From NCBI GenBank assembly GCA_022828595.1, contig JAKGHH010000003.1, positions 101,207,583-101,271,582 of the forward strand: DNA of 64,000 bases, read 5' to 3'. Shown piece after piece: positions 11,930-24,206 of the stretch. The translations under genes were made by a program, and so were the position numbers. How positions within the stretch are numbered: position 1 is the first letter of the stretch; each line of letters starts with the position of its first letter. The notes beneath the pieces are model-generated. The model was not told the DNA's origin. It saw nothing but the letters and a program-made list of their open reading frames with translations, and made no database searches. This DNA is from Nelumbo lutea. Taxonomy: Eukaryota; Streptophyta; Magnoliopsida; Proteales; Nelumbonaceae.

Positions 11930-12797
11930 CTTAAAAAAGATTTCAAAGTTAACTCCTGCTTACTGAAAGTGAATAATTCATAGGAAACAAAATCAATATA
12001 TGCATATACTGCTGCATGTTTTTCACATTTGTCAGGTTTGTGGCTTCTTGCAATTGTATTCTCCAATCTATGAAGTTCCTAGTCAGGTAGTGTCAGAAGT
12101 TTAGCATAGTCATGATCAATTTTGACAGAGATGTAATAATTCAGAGGTGGGTTCAGAAATTTAAATACCAACTCACACAGAATCTGACCCAAAAATAAAT
12201 TGATCTAATATCAACTTTGGGAAAATAACCTGCAGCCACCTTTTTGTCCCTTGACAGAGCACAATGGCAGAACAGATTTCTGTAGCCAACCCCAAATAGT
12301 TGGGACCAAGGTTGAGCTGAGTACCAGAAGCTGCGTTGTGAATATATTGAAACCTCTTTGATTATAAATTTATTTGTTGCTCCTATGCTCCATGTTAAGT
12401 TAAAAATAGGGGAAAATTAAAAGAGAGTAGGTGATCATTATTTTTTGCAATAACACATTATTCATGTTTGATGACCAATATAGAGACAAAAGTAGCATTT
12501 ATTAGTCGTTGAAAATATGAAATGACATAAAAATATTCATCTAGTGTTCTATTTAAATATGATGTAGTCTTCTCACTCGCCCACCTCAAGCTAGTGCAAG
12601 ATGACAGCGATGCCAATGTTGTGAAAAGTCATTTGTAAGGTCTCCATCAAAAAAAGCCCTAGCTTGTCAACCAAAGAAGCATCTATTACCTAATATCACT
12701 ACCTTGGTGAAAAAAATTGTACCATGAAGATAACATAGAAAGCTTACTGCTGTTACATGTTACATCAAAACCAAGATACCGTATGTGTTGAATCTTA

Positions 12798-13277
12798 GTC
12801 TGCATCTAGTAAAGAGTGCAAATGCAGAACTGAAGTGAATTTGGAATCTGGTTTGGTTTTGCAGGTGTTTGGTAAGAATGCATTTTTGTTCTGAAAAATG
12901 AAAGTAAACCGTTTTTTGCATTCAAAATGGGAGCAAAGTTTGCTTGTAAAAAATGGAAGAAAATTTTGCATTTAAGGCCCAGTTTGGAAGGAGTACAAAT
13001 GCAAATATGTAGATGGCAAAACATTATATTTGTATTATTTTGTATGTATTTGCACTGTACATGTTGGCATTTGTACTCCTTCCAAACTGAGCCTAAAGTT
13101 GGTCAATATAAAATAGGTTGGTTCCAACCTTGAGATTCATGTTTGCATCCATCACAAGAAAACAAGACACTGTAAATTTATCAGCACAAAAATGAACCAG
13201 GTTTACATCCATCAACTTGAACAAATTTTGCATTCACATCAGTGGATTCACTTTCTGCACTCTTTCCAAATGCAGCC
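12798..13277. mobile_element. MITE, PIF/Harbinger-like, outer element with TSD TTA
   Basis: The ends are imperfect inverted repeats: GTCTGCATCTAGTAAAGAGT at the left and GGCTGCATTTGGAAAGAGTG on the minus strand at the right. They are flanked by TTA at 12795-12797 and 13278-13280. TTA duplication and G-rich ends suit the PIF/Harbinger (Tourist-like) class. Without the inner MITE it would be about 360 bp. It encodes nothing recognisable and lies in the 1.4-kb intron of the SCD2-like gene. Confidence 0.72.
12976..13093. mobile_element. MITE, PIF/Harbinger-like, nested inside the outer MITE
   Basis: 118 bp with 27-bp terminal inverted repeats differing at one base. They begin GGCCCAGTTTGGAAGGAG on the left and GGCTCAGTTTGGAAGGAG on the minus strand at the right. 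TAA flanks both ends (12973-12975 and 13094-13096). It interrupts the outer MITE, so it came later. The near-perfect ends suggest relatively recent movement. Confidence 0.85.
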
Positions 13278-13370
13278 TTAGGAGTAAAGCATTCAACAAA
13301 AAATCAAAAGCATTAAAAGATATATAGACTGACAAACTATAAACATTAAATATAAGGATATGATTAAAAC

Positions 13371-13492
13371 CTTTAGTGAAGCTAGTTCACGCATTCCTTT
13401 TTCAACTAAAAGCATGCTCTCAATGTTCCCATCTCCAGAAAGGTCACTTAGGCCACGAGGAATTTTATCCCTTTCCTCTGCATCTGTTTTCT
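13371..13492 (-). CDS. SCD2-like: SCD2-like exon ([25 protein letters not shown])
   Basis: A 122-nt exon lies between a TATGTGCAG acceptor and a GTTTTAAT donor (phase 1 in, phase 0 out). It completes a Glu codon with the previous exon, then reads [19 protein letters not shown] and [19 protein letters not shown]. The second motif is strongly conserved in the family as I remember it. The frame is open. The following intron is 1,441 nt and contains the nested MITE pair at 12798-13277. Confidence 0.87.
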
Positions 13493-13649
13493 CTGCACAT
13501 AAGTAAATTGAAAAAAATAACCAAGTCATTAAAAAGTATATCATAAGCAAAATCATTCAACCTCCAACATTGAAATTACAATATCTAACCTGAGTTTGAA
13601 ACATTGAGTGAAAAAACTTTAAGTTATCTACTAATAATTGATATTTAAC

Positions 13650-13763
13650 CTGTTGGATTTTCCTCTTTAGCTTTCTGTCCAGCAGACAACACAACTTCAA
13701 GAGGAAGTGGGGCTAAGGAAGACCAATATTCATGTTTTGCTCCAGCAATTTCTGCATGGATGC
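13650..13763 (-). CDS. SCD2-like: SCD2-like exon ([13 protein letters not shown] ... [12 protein letters not shown])
   Basis: A 114-nt exon lies between a TTTGGTAG acceptor and a GTTAAATA donor (phase 1 in, phase 1 out). It encodes [20 protein letters not shown] and then [17 protein letters not shown]. It is open throughout and joins without a frame problem to the next exon across a 157-nt intron. The upstream intron is the 19.3-kb one that carries copias E, D, C, F and part of B. The function of this conserved block within the family is not known to me. Confidence 0.87.
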
Positions 13764-14667
13764 CTACCAAAGGAAACTTGTTAAACATCAAAAGGAGTTC
13801 ACATAGGAAACATCTAAATAAAAAATAAAAATGTTTGATATATGACTCTATGAGATATATAGAAGAGCACAGTATGGTGATTAACTAATTCCACCATAAT
13901 GTTAGGAGAGAGCAGAATTCTGGTAACTTCAGGAAGGTGAATTGTCTCGATATCTTCCTTTAAAACAGGAAACAGGACTCATGTAAAGATGAGAAATTAG
14001 TTTTAACAGTTTCATGGAGATGAAAGGAAGAAATGAGGGAGTTAAGGTTTTATGTTCAAAACACTATTTTCTTACTAATTTTATCTATATAAATTGAATA
14101 TTTTCCAAGATAGACCTGCTCATCTATAAAAAATCTAGATCTACTCAACTCAACAAAGCCATCTCTCAACCATTTGGGGTAGGCTAGACTGATGCAATTT
14201 TGCCATTCATCTCTATGAAGGGCGATATTGTATGTCTTCTTAAATCTACTAATATATGTAAAACCTTCTAAAATATTTTCTTATTTTAATACCTGATGTT
14301 TTCTTGGGTTTCTTGCTTCATGAGGAACATATCATGGTGATTATCAGAAGGTTAGCCATTAAATGTTCAAGGAGCATTGTTAGACTGATGGGCTGTTTGA
14401 AAATGGCTGAATTGGGCAAATTGAATTGGTTATCTATTTGTATTCGAGTAAGCAACTAAATAGAGTGTGATCTCCATCATTTCTGAATAGCATGCCAATT
14501 ATACTACTTTACCCCTAAATATTTCACTATATAGCTATCTACTACATCACAAATCAAGAGGCAATTCGGTTCATCCAGTTCAGCAGTTATTAAATGGCCC
14601 TTCAAATTACTAATTACTAAAACAACAATATAACTTGTTTTTGGAAAGAAGTTGGAAGGTTTAGAGA
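13764..14667. other. Intron sequence with a SINE-like fragment
   Basis: This is the 3' part of the 19.3-kb intron. Around 14140-14260 the text CAACAAAGCCATCTCTCAAC followed by TTTGGGGTAGGCTA and CATTCATCTCTATGAAGGGC resembles a widespread plant interspersed repeat of the Au-SINE type. I recall the pattern, but the copy is too decayed to be sure. The remainder is AT-rich with no exon found. Confidence 0.4.
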
Positions 14668-14845
14668 TGTTGAAAAGAAAAGGGAAGAAGAAGAGGAAGG
14701 AAGTGTCGAGAATGCTTGGTGTGTTACTGTTCACACCAAGCGACTTTTCATTTTACTTCACAAGCAAAATTACAAAGGTGTCCTTGAATAAGCACCTAAA
14801 TACAAATATTCATAAAAGGACAGAAATGCCCTCACACTCTTAACA
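14668..14845 (-). repeat. Copia E 3' LTR
   Basis: It starts on the minus strand at 14845 with TGTTAAGAGTGTGAGG after a polypurine tract (AAGGGGGAG) and probably ends at 14668 with CTTTTCAACA, about 178 bp. The pyrimidine-rich end matches copia LTR style. The outer boundary is inferred from the TG...CA rule because the 5' LTR of E is missing. Confidence 0.65.
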
Positions 14846-17378
14846 CTCCCCCTTAAGCTAAGTATAGATATTTATCATGCCAGCTTGTTCAAATTGTTGT
14901 CAAGCTTTGATTTGGGAACACCTTTAGTAAGACAATTAGCCAACTAGTTTTCAGACCTCACATAAGGTAGACAAATCTCTCTACTGGCAACTCTTTCTCT
15001 AATGAAATGCTGATCAACCTCTATATGTTTTGTACGATCATGTTGTACAGGATTTATGTTTATGGCAGCTTGATTGTCACAATATAATATCATTGGAGTA
15101 TCAATATGCACTCCCATTTCTGTCAACAAGTTCTTTAGCCACAACAATTCCGAGACACCATGTACCATAGCTCTATACTCTGTCTTTGCACTAGATTGAG
15201 CCGCAATTGATTGCTTCTTGCTTCTCCAAGATACAACATTACCACCCACCAAGGTACAATAGCCACAAGTAGATCGTCTATCATCAATAGAACCTACCCA
15301 GTCAACATCAGAATAGGCCTCTACCTTCAGATGTCCATGATTAGAATAGAACATCCCCTTTCTTGGACATCCCTTCAAATAGGCAAGTATTCTATTCACT
15401 TCTTGCATATGAGATGATCTAGGTTTGCGCATGTATTGATTGACCGCACTTACAGCATATGATATATCTGGTCTAGTCAGAAACAAGTAGAGAAGGCGAC
15501 CAACAAGTCTTTGATACACACATTTGTTAGGAAGGACATCTCCATCATCAACTTCCAACTTATGATTGGGATCAATTGGAGTTTCGACCAGTTTACAATC
15601 TAATTTTCCTACCTCTTGAAGCAAATCAAGGACATATTTCCTCTAAGAAATATAAATGCCCCTCTTTGACCTTGCGACCTCAATCCCTAGGAAATACCAG
15701 AGATTTCCAAGATCCTTAATTTCGAATTCAGTAGCAAGGAAAGACTTTAGTTCAACAATCCCAGAGATATCATCCCCTGTGATAACAATATCATGGACAT
15801 ATACTATCAACATAGTTATTTTTTCATTTTCTCTCCTAATAAACAGGTTATGGTCAGCTTGTGATTGTGAGAAGCCAATTTTTAAGACAACTTTCCTGAA
15901 TCTATCAAATCAAGCTCTAGGGGATTGTTTAGGGCCATAAAGGGATTTCTTCAAACGGAAAACCTTTCCTTCACTCCTAGGGATGTTCACTCCTGGAGGA
16001 AGTTCCATGTAAACTTCTTCCTAAAGGCCTCCATTAAGGAAGGCGTTCTTAACATCCATTTGATACAAGGGCCAAGAATAGTGGGCAGCAAGAGACATGA
16101 TAACTCAGATTGAATTCATCTTGGCTACTAGAGCAAATGTTACCTAGTAATCAATGTCGTAAGACTATGTGTACCCTTTTGCTACAAGTCGAGCTTTATA
16201 CCTTTCAATTGAGCCATCGGCTTTATGCTTCACTATGTAAACCCATTTGCATCCAATAGGAACTTTTCCTTCTAGAAGAGAAACAATTTTCCATGTTTGT
16301 TTTTTTTTTTTTTTGAATGCCTCCATTTCCTAGTTCATAGCATCCTTCCAATGAGGGAACTACACTACCTCAATAACATTGTGAGGGATAAAAACAGAAG
16401 CAATAGAAGAGATATAGGCACAATAAGAGGGTGATAAAGTATCATAAGAGACATAGTTTGAAATATCAGATTGTAATGGACATTCAATCTCTGGAGTCAT
16501 CCTCTTTTTTTGTCTGGCGAATCACTGATGCCAAGATCAAGGAATAGGAGGAGGCAAAACAGGATGACTACTGCCACCACAGAGAGGAGGAGGAGAAGAA
16601 GGATTGACAACATCAGCTGTAGGAATTGACATACAAAAAGTAGACGATACCGTTTTCTAGAAGGACGAGAGATGAAGAAGAAGGGAGTAGACTCAAAGAA
16701 TGTGACATCTTTGGGCATATACCGTTTTCCAGAATAAGGGTCATAACAATGATACCCCTTTTGGACTGAAGAATACCCCAAGAAGACACTTGATAGACTT
16801 TCGACCAAATTTCAGCCTACAAGGACTCATGTCATGGACAAAGCAGACACACCCAAAAACCTTGGGAGGAAGATGGAATGTATCCTCATAAGGAAAAAGA
16901 AGCTGATGAGGAGACTGGAGGTGTAGGTTCTGCGAGGGAAGTCTGTTAATAAGATATACAGCTTTGAGCAGCATGCCCCCAAAACCAAGTTGGAACATGC
17001 ATTTGGAATAGCAAGCCTTTGGCAACTTCAATCACGTGCATGTTTTCCTCTCCAACACCCCATTTTGTTGCGGAGTATGAGGGAAAGAACTCTGGTGAAT
17101 CACTCCTTTTTCTTCAAGGAAGGATTGTAAGTGCTTCTCAAAGTACTCCTTGGCATTGTCAGATCTAATAATCTTGATCTTCTTCTAAAACCGTGTTTCC
17201 ACCATACTGAAGAAGCCTTTCATGATGGAAGGAACTTCACCTTGGCTATTCATCAAATACAACCAAGTATACTGCGAATAGTCATCAACAAAGAGAATGA
17301 AATATTTACAGCCACCCATACACGGAATAAAATAAGGTCCCCAAACATCAGTATGTATTAAATGAAAAGCAACATCAC
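14846..17378 (-). pseudogene. Copia E: integrase, RT and RNase H (outer host of the nest)
   Basis: Reading leftward from 17378: integrase (HTDVWGP near 17345, [11 protein letters not shown] near 17155, [10 protein letters not shown] near 17055, FGCVCFVHD near 16850). Then the post-integrase linker (MPKDVTFFES near 16710), and a reverse transcriptase with stops between about 16330 and 15640. The better-preserved RNase H block is at 15624-14944 (KLDCKLVETPIDPNH, LTRPDISYA, DVDWVGSIDDRRSTCGY, DRTKHIEVDQHFIRERV). It is the downstream half of an element whose upstream half lies at 28057-28985, split by copia D. A 15-T run is at 16300-16314. Confidence 0.9.
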
Positions 17379-17545
17379 TCTTGTAATGTGTAGCGGCCTG
17401 TGGCCTAGCAGGGGCATTTCTACCCTTTCCTCTTGTATTTCCTATGAGTTGTCGCCCTAAGTATAAATACTAACTTAGGCGCCGCCAGCTTTAGTATCAG
17501 AATACATTCTTCTCTTTTCTCTCTTCTCTCCTCTGTCGAACTACA
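17379..17545 (+). repeat. Copia D 5' LTR
   Basis: 167 bp. It begins TCTTGTAATG, a mutated form of the TGTTGTAATG seen in the 3' copy, and ends CGAACTACA. The primer-binding site TGGTATCAGAGC follows at 17546-17557. The LTR is short for a copia element. Confidence 0.9.
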
Positions 17546-17557
17546 TGGTATCAGAGC

Positions 17558-18132
17558 ATCTCTGATCTGGGCACAAGCTTCTCATCTCGGATCGTGGTTT
17601 CTTTCCTTTTCTGGAAATTTGTTTTTTCTCATATCATGGTTTCTTCTTCTGGGTGCAACCTTCAGCCCCTGATTTTTTCTTTCTTCTCTCTCGGTTGTTG
17701 TACCAAGGAGAAGGGTGTGGTGCCAGCCGAATGCAGTAAAAGATCTCTCCAGATCTGTGGCGGTAACCGAATGCAGTAAGAGATCTTTCTAGATCTGTGG
17801 TGGCAACCGAACGCAGTAAGGTGTCTTTCTGGATTTGTGGTGGCAGCCGAATGCACCAAAACTTGATTTTCTGAGGGTTTTTATATGTGCTGTGGGTCGT
17901 GGAAGATAGGTATGCACTGTTACATTCATACGTAAACATTTGACCACTGTGAATGTCACAGTTTTGAGGATTTAGGGACTGGTAGTCTCCTCCTGTAAAC
18001 CGAGGTGTTTCAACTAAGAGTTATCACCTACAGTACTGTTAAACATTCTTTGGAGGCTCCTTTTTTTTCAGACAAAAAACCCTCTATATCAGATTCAGTT
18101 TTTGAAAAAAAAGCAGTAGATATTCTGTAAAA
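17558..18132 (+). other. Copia D leader
   Basis: Untranslated leader between the primer site and the gag start. A GAATGCAGTAA-type motif with AGATCTGTGG recurs about every 45 bases between 17730 and 17850 (three to four imperfect copies), so the leader holds a small degenerate tandem array. No gene is seen. Confidence 0.7.
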
Positions 18133-21100
18133 ATGGCTATTGAGGATTCAGCAACCTCTAGTATTACTTCCCAACAAGGAAACTTAAATGGGGGGATGGA
18201 TGGCATGAATTTCTCTATGTCTATTACCCCCTTTGATGGTCTGAACTATCTGGAATGGTCCAAAGACATCAAACTTTATGTTACAACTAGGGGGAAGGCT
18301 GGTAATATAAGTGGAAAAATAAAAGAACCAAAGTCTGGTACTGCTGAACATGATCGATGGGATCAAGAAAACAGCATGGTTATGTCATGGCTGTTAGGCT
18401 CCATGTTACCTCATGCAAGGAAAATTTTCATATGGGCTGACACAGCTTGTGAAATTTGGGAACAAGCCAAGGCAACCTATTCTGAACAGAGGCACTTCGC
18501 CAAGATTTATCAACTTCAAGCAGAATTATCTACATGTAAGCAAGGGAACCATAGCCTATCTACATACTACTCAGCCCTTACATCTGCCTGGAAGGAACTG
18601 GACTATTATCAGACCATTGATTGGAGGAATGATGGAGATGCACAGCATTATAAAAAACTTGTCTCCCAACAGTGGGTTTTTGCTTTCTTGCATGGGCTGA
18701 ATCTGGCTTATGAGCCTCTCCGGGTGCAGATTTTGTGAAGTAGTGAACTTCCTTCAGTTGAGGAAGTATATGCTCTAGTCCAATCTGAAGAGAGCAGAAA
18801 AAATCTCATGAATGTTTCTGAGGGGGAGCAACCTGTTGCCCTAGCTGCAAGAGGGGGTAACACAAGAATGAAAAAGGGAGAGCCAAGGAAAGGTGAAGAT
18901 AAAGACAAATTATGGTGTACTAACTGCTAGAAGCCTAGACACACTCGAGAAACCTGTTGGGAGTTAGTGGGGAAGCCCAAGTGGGCAACCAAAAATCAAG
19001 ACATTTCAAAGAAGCTTCTTTAGAAGAAATTTACTTCTGCAAATCTGGCCACACAAGACTATCAGCAAAATAATCAGACTACTATGTTTCCCCAAGAACA
19101 TCCTAGTGGTTCCGATCCCAAGGAAGACATCATCAACTCCTTTAGAGATCATTTGGAATTGTATGGTAGGACACTTAGGCAAATAGATAGATCGGTTCTT
19201 ACCCCTTCTATCTCATTCGCTTCTACATCAGGTAAAGGTGCTTTTGCATTTCATGTGTGTACCTCTGCTCCCCAGTCACCTTGGGTCATTGACTCAGGGG
19301 CATCAAACCATATGACTAGTAAGTCCAATCCTTTTCAGACCTACACTCTTCTCTCTAGAAGGGATAAAGTGAGACTTGCTTATGGGTCTCTATCCACCAT
19401 TGTTGGTCAGGGATCTGTATCCCTTCCTGATGGCCTTGTCTTATCCAATACCCTTCATGTTCCTAAGCTTCCTATTAGTTTGTTTTCTATAAGCAGTATT
19501 ACTTAGTCCTTAAATTGTTGTGTAACTTTTTTCCCCATTCTTGTGTTTTCTAGGATTTAACCTCGGGGAGGACGATTGGTAAAGGAAGTATGGTTGATGG
19601 CCTCTACGTCTTGGAGAATAAAGCTGGTCCTACGGCATCAACCTCTGTGAGTCTTATGAGCCAGCCTATGAGTCAGTCAAAAAACAATCAACTATGGTTA
19701 TGGCATAATCGCCTTGGTCATTCGACCTTTGAGTCTTTGAAAGCTGTGTTTCTTGAATTGTTCAAGTCAGTGTCTATTACTAGTTTACATTGTCAAACGT
19801 GTCAGTTGAGCAAGCATTGTAGAATAACTTTTCCATCAAATAATAAAAGATCTACTTTGCTTTTCCATGTTGTCTTTTCTGATGTTTGGGGCCCTGTAAA
19901 CATACCTACTGAGGGTGGATACAATTACTTTATCAGTTTTATTGATGACTATTCGAGATACACTTGGCTATATCCCATGCATTCGAGAGAAGAGGTACCC
20001 AAGATTGTGCAAGATTTCCCTCGCATGGTTTTCACTCAATTTCATATTGAAGTCCAAATCTTCCAATCGGATAATGTGAAGGAGTATTTCCATCATGACT
20101 TAGCTGAGTTTTTCTCCTCTCATGGATCTCTTCATAAAAGCTCATGTTCCATAACACCACAACAGAATGGCGTTGCTGAAAGGAAGAACCGCCATCTCCT
20201 CGAAGTTACCTGTAGTATGATGCTTTACATACATGTTCACAAACGGATTTGGGTTGATGATGTGATGGCTGCAGCTTATGTTATTAATCGCATGCCATCG
20301 CGCCTCCTGCAATACAAGGCCCCACATCAACTTCTTTTTCCTCAATCCCCTTTATTTTCCATTCCCCTATGTGTGTTTGGGTGTAAGTGTTTTGTTCATG
20401 ATCTTTCTCCCAGTCGGGGTAAATTGGATCCCAAATCTGTTTCATGTGTTTTCTTAGGTTATCCCTCTTCCTAGAAAGGTTACAAATGCTTCAATCCGGT
20501 CACGTATAAGTACTTTTTGTCGATGGATGTGTCATTCTTTGAATCTAAACCCTTCTTCCAAGCCTCTCCTCAAGAGGAGAATAGTGTGAAGGAGGAGAGG
20601 CAAGCTCCAACTCCTCAAATTCCTCTTCCCTCTATTCTTGACTCCTCTCCATTTCGTGTCTTCTTGAGGCACTGTAAGGGACAGCTTGACTCAAAGGCTG
20701 TGGAGCAAATTGAGACTATACATCCAACACCATCGGACTTCTTGAAGAAAAATCTAGGTACCCTTGTTTCTTTTGATATTATTAAAAGGATGTACTACTA
20801 ATAATCCTATTACTCAGTTCTTGTCCTACGAAAACATTGCTCCCTCATTTTGTGCCTTTTTGACTGTAATTGATTGTGTCTCCATTCCCAAAAATGTTGT
20901 AGAATCCTTATCTATACCTGAATGGACAGAGGCAATGAAGGAAAAAATTAGTGCTCTTCATAAAAACAACACATGGGAGTTGGTGAATCTTCCTGAAGGC
21001 AAAGAGCTAGTGGGATGCAAGTGGGTATTCACAGTAAAGCATAAACTAGATGTGTTAGTTGAGAGGTATAAAGCCATGTTAGTTGCAAAAGGTCATACTC

Positions 21101-22364
21101 AGGTGTACAGGGTTGACTACACTGAGACTTTTGCCCCAATTGCTAAAATGAACACTATTCGGATTATACTATCCTTGGCTGTTAACTTTGATTGGGAGCT
21201 CCGCAACTGGACATCAAAAATGCATTCTTAAATGGGGATCTGGAAGAAGAAGTGTACATGATTCAGCCTCCTGGTTTTGTAGCACAAGGGTGTGAAGGGA
21301 AAGTCTGCAAACTAAAAAAATCTTTATATGGTTTGAGACAATCCCCAAGGGCCTGGTTCAGTAGATTTCACTTGGCCCTTCAACAAATTGGGTTCAAGCA
21401 GTGCCAATCTAACCACACTCTATTTGTCAAGAGAAACTAGAAGAATGTGTGATATTAATTGTCTATGTTGATGACATTGTGATTACAGGGAATTGGGGCT
21501 CTAATTAAAAAGGTCAAAGAATCCCTTGCTGTGCAATTTGAGGTAAAAGATCTAGGACAGCTACATTATTTCCTTGCTATTCAGGTAGCTCACTCAAAAA
21601 AGGGCATCTTCATTTCCCAAAGGAAGTATGTCCTAGACCTCTTGCAGAACACAGGAAAGTTATGAGCAAAGCCTGTAGATTCTCCTATTAAGGAAAACCA
21701 TCGGCTTGGTGATTGTATTGGAGAACCCATGACAGATGTCAAGAAATTTCAAAGGCTGGTAGGAAGACTTCTCTACCTATCAATGACTTGGCCAGATATA
21801 GCTTAGGCTGTTGGTGTACTTAGTCAGTTTATGCATGCACCAACATCCTCTCATTTAGAGGAAGATGAGAGGGTTCTCAAGTATTTGAAGAAGTATCCAG
21901 GAACTAGGTTACTTTTCAAGAAACATGATCATATGAAAGTGGAAGTCTACATAGATGCAGATTGGGATGGGGTAGTTGATGACAGGAAATCCATTAGTGG
22001 ATATTGTACCTTTGTTGGTGGAAACTTGGATACGTGGAGAAGCAAAAAACAAAGTGTTGTGGCCAGATCTAGTGCTGAGGCCAAGTATAGAGCCATGGTG
22101 CATGGTGTTGCTGAGGTACTATTGGTAAAGAATTTGATTGGAGAGTTGGGTCTCTCTGTTGATGGCCCAATGTCTCTCTACTGTGACAACAAGGCAGCCA
22201 TTAATATTGCTACCAATCCAGTTCTTCATGACAGAACCAAGCATATTGAAGTTGATAATCACTACATAAGGGAGAAACTTGAAAAGGGGGAAGTTTGTAC
22301 TCCTTACATCAGTTCCAAGGAACAACTAGCAAATGTTCTTACAAAGGGTATTCACTATCTATGG
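18133..22364 (+). pseudogene. Copia D gag-pol, degenerate
   Basis: Gag starts at ATG 18133 (MAIEDSATSS, LNYLEWSKDIKLYV) and is stopped at about 18738. A zinc knuckle with a stop inside (WCTNC...KPRHTRETCW) is near 18913. Protease WVIDSGASNHMT is near 19285. Integrase (19590-20474) has HNRLGH, CQTCQLSKHC, FSDVWGP, FQSDN and PQQNGVAERKNRHLLE. Reverse transcriptase spans 20900-21690 with frameshifts near 21205 and 21440 and YVDD near 21467. RNase H runs 21831-22364 (DADWDGVVDDRKS, RSSAEAKYRAM). Copia C interrupts it; the last codons resume after 27820. At least six stops or frameshifts make it non-functional. Gag wording is close to copia K, so the two share a lineage. Confidence 0.92.
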
Positions 22365-22630
22365 TGTTGGTTTGGCTGTCTTAATTTGTATGTTTATCCT
22401 TGTTGGGTCTTAAGTCATTAGTTATTGGGCCTTAGTTACTGGGCCTAATCGTATTTAGTGTTTATTTGACTAGGTGTCCCTCCACTAATCAGGGGCATTC
22501 TGGTCTATTTATGTAACATTATGTAATGTTTGTTATATATAATAGATTAGAACTGGCTGAGAACTGAAATTGCCGCCCATCTCATATCTTCTTCTTCTTC
22601 TCTCATTCGACAGCTCTATTTCAGCAAACA
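22365..22630 (+). repeat. Copia C 5' LTR
   Basis: 266 bp from TGTTGGTTTGGCTG to TTTCAGCAAACA. A TATA-like TTATATATAATAG lies near 22534. The primer-binding site TGGTATCAGAGC follows directly at 22631-22642. Confidence 0.95.
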
Positions 22631-22642
22631 TGGTATCAGAGC

Positions 22643-23207
22643 ACTAATCTTTTTGACTGGTTACAGCAGCCGCCTTTTTCTTCTACTCGCAGTTAACTCT
22701 CTCTCTTCTTTTTCTTGGTTGCTGCAAAGAAACCCTAGGGTTGGTCGCAGAACACAGCTGGACTACATCTAGGGTTTCCCTTGGTTGTAGGGCCCAAGGG
22801 GAGATAGACCCAGAGGCTGATGCCCTAATAGACGCAGTACAGCAGATTGTAGCCATTCGGCTAAGATAGATCTGTGTAAAACAGATCTAGGAGAAAGGAC
22901 GAATCTCAGCAGTCCTAGAACTGTTCATGGGTGAGAGTATAACCTGAGATAGCAGTGCTTAGCACACAGTAGAATCTAACACAGCAAGTTGCAGGCTGCG
23001 GCAGCAGTGATTAGAACACAGCAGAAGGTAGCACAACAGATTATAATCTGCGACAGTAGTAATTAGGGCACAGTGTGCAGTGTAGTACTCGGTGTTTCAA
23101 CTCTGTGTCGGGTTCTCAGGACTGAGTTACAGTGCAGCAAGCTCCGTAAGTGTGAAACAGTTCATTATATATTGTGTTTACAGTCTTGACTTTACGAGTA
23201 GGAGAAG
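22643..23207 (+). other. Copia C leader
   Basis: Untranslated leader between the primer site and the gag ATG at 23208. It has recurring GCAGCAG/GACAGTAG-type motifs but no gene. Confidence 0.75.
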
Positions 23208-24206
23208 ATGTCTTCCATATCCGGGGAAGTGTCTTCTAGAAATGTTAGGGCTTGTGGGAGGTCTCCTAATTTGGAGAATCCAAATCTGCACAGCCTACAA
23301 ATCACAAGTGTGTTGTTGGATGAGTACAACTTCAGGGAATGGTCTGTCTCAGCCATGCTTTTCATCACATCCCGGGAACTCACTAGTTACTTGGACGGGC
23401 AAAAGAAGGAACCAGAAGTGGGGAGTGCTGAATATGCAGCTTGGCGCAAGGAGAATGCTACAGTTATGTTCTGGCTACTTGCCTCAAAGACTCCAAGAGT
23501 AGCTAGGACTGTTCAACATTTCTCCACGGCTGCCAAGATATGGGAAAAAGTTTCTAAAACCTATGGGCAAAAAAAGAATAATGCCAGAATTTACAGACTG
23601 AATCAAGACATTGCTGCCTTGAGGCAAGGAGATATGAGTGTTGCAACATATTTTGCTACACTAGGACTATGGGAAGAGTTAGATCACCACCTTATTATTG
23701 ATAGGGAGAGTGCCGGAGACAAGGAAAAGCATGACAAACAAATTGAAGAGGGTAGAGCATTTAAGTTTCTGGCTGGCCTAGATCCTATATATGAGAGCAT
23801 AAGGTCCCAAATTCTGGGAAGGGATGAAATGCCAGACTTACATCATGTTTACTACCTTGTGAGGAATGAAGAGGTGAGAAAAAAAGAGATGCAAGTTGAT
23901 ACTCAAACAAAACTAGCTGCACAGTCTGTGGAGCATTCGGCCCTAATCTCTACAAATCAAAGGAGAAACAGGCACTCTGACAAGAGACATCTGAAGTGCA
24001 CCCACTGTGGAGGGGAAAGGCATGTGAAAGAGACCTGTTGGGTTCTCCATCCGCATCTGAAGCCAGCTACATTGAGGAAAGATAAGAAGCATCTGAAGGG
24101 TCAATCTGCAAGTGTGAATCTGGCTACGGGTCAAAGTGATGATGGTTCAAAACACTCATCTACAGTTACTTCCTCTTCCATGGGACAGACTTCTAATTCC
24201 CCTTGA
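23208..24206 (+). CDS. gag: Copia C Gag, 332 aa
   Basis: An open frame from ATG 23208 to TGA 24204-24206. The copia-type gag domain (UBN2-like) includes LLDEYNFREWSVSAMLFI near residue 37, KENATVMFWLLAS and LRQGDMSVATYFATL. An intact CCHC zinc knuckle (CTHCGGERHVKETC) sits near residue 264 (about 23998). The protein would form the virus-like particle around element RNA in the cytoplasm. It ends just before protease, with a stop separating it from pol. This is the only full-length gag in the window without an obvious break. Confidence 0.9.
   Translation: MSSISGEVSSRNVRACGRSPNLENPNLHSLQITSVLLDEYNFREWSVSAMLFITSRELTSYLDGQKKEPEVGSAEYAAWRKENATVMFWLLASKTPRVARTVQHFSTAAKIWEKVSKTYGQKKNNARIYRLNQDIAALRQGDMSVATYFATLGLWEELDHHLIIDRESAGDKEKHDKQIEEGRAFKFLAGLDPIYESIRSQILGRDEMPDLHHVYYLVRNEEVRKKEMQVDTQTKLAAQSVEHSALISTNQRRNRHSDKRHLKCTHCGGERHVKETCWVLHPHLKPATLRKDKKHLKGQSASVNLATGQSDDGSKHSSTVTSSSMGQTSNSP

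Noticed and set aside
12806..13133. Open frames on both strands
   Set aside because: They span the nested MITEs and reflect their inverted-repeat symmetry.
17634..17939. A minus-strand frame with repeated CIRLPPQ-type peptides
   Set aside because: The periodic peptide only reflects the tandem repeats in the copia D leader; there is no independent gene evidence.
23092..23502. A 136-codon frame overlapping copia C gag
   Set aside because: It is a shadow of the gag frame that starts at 23208.
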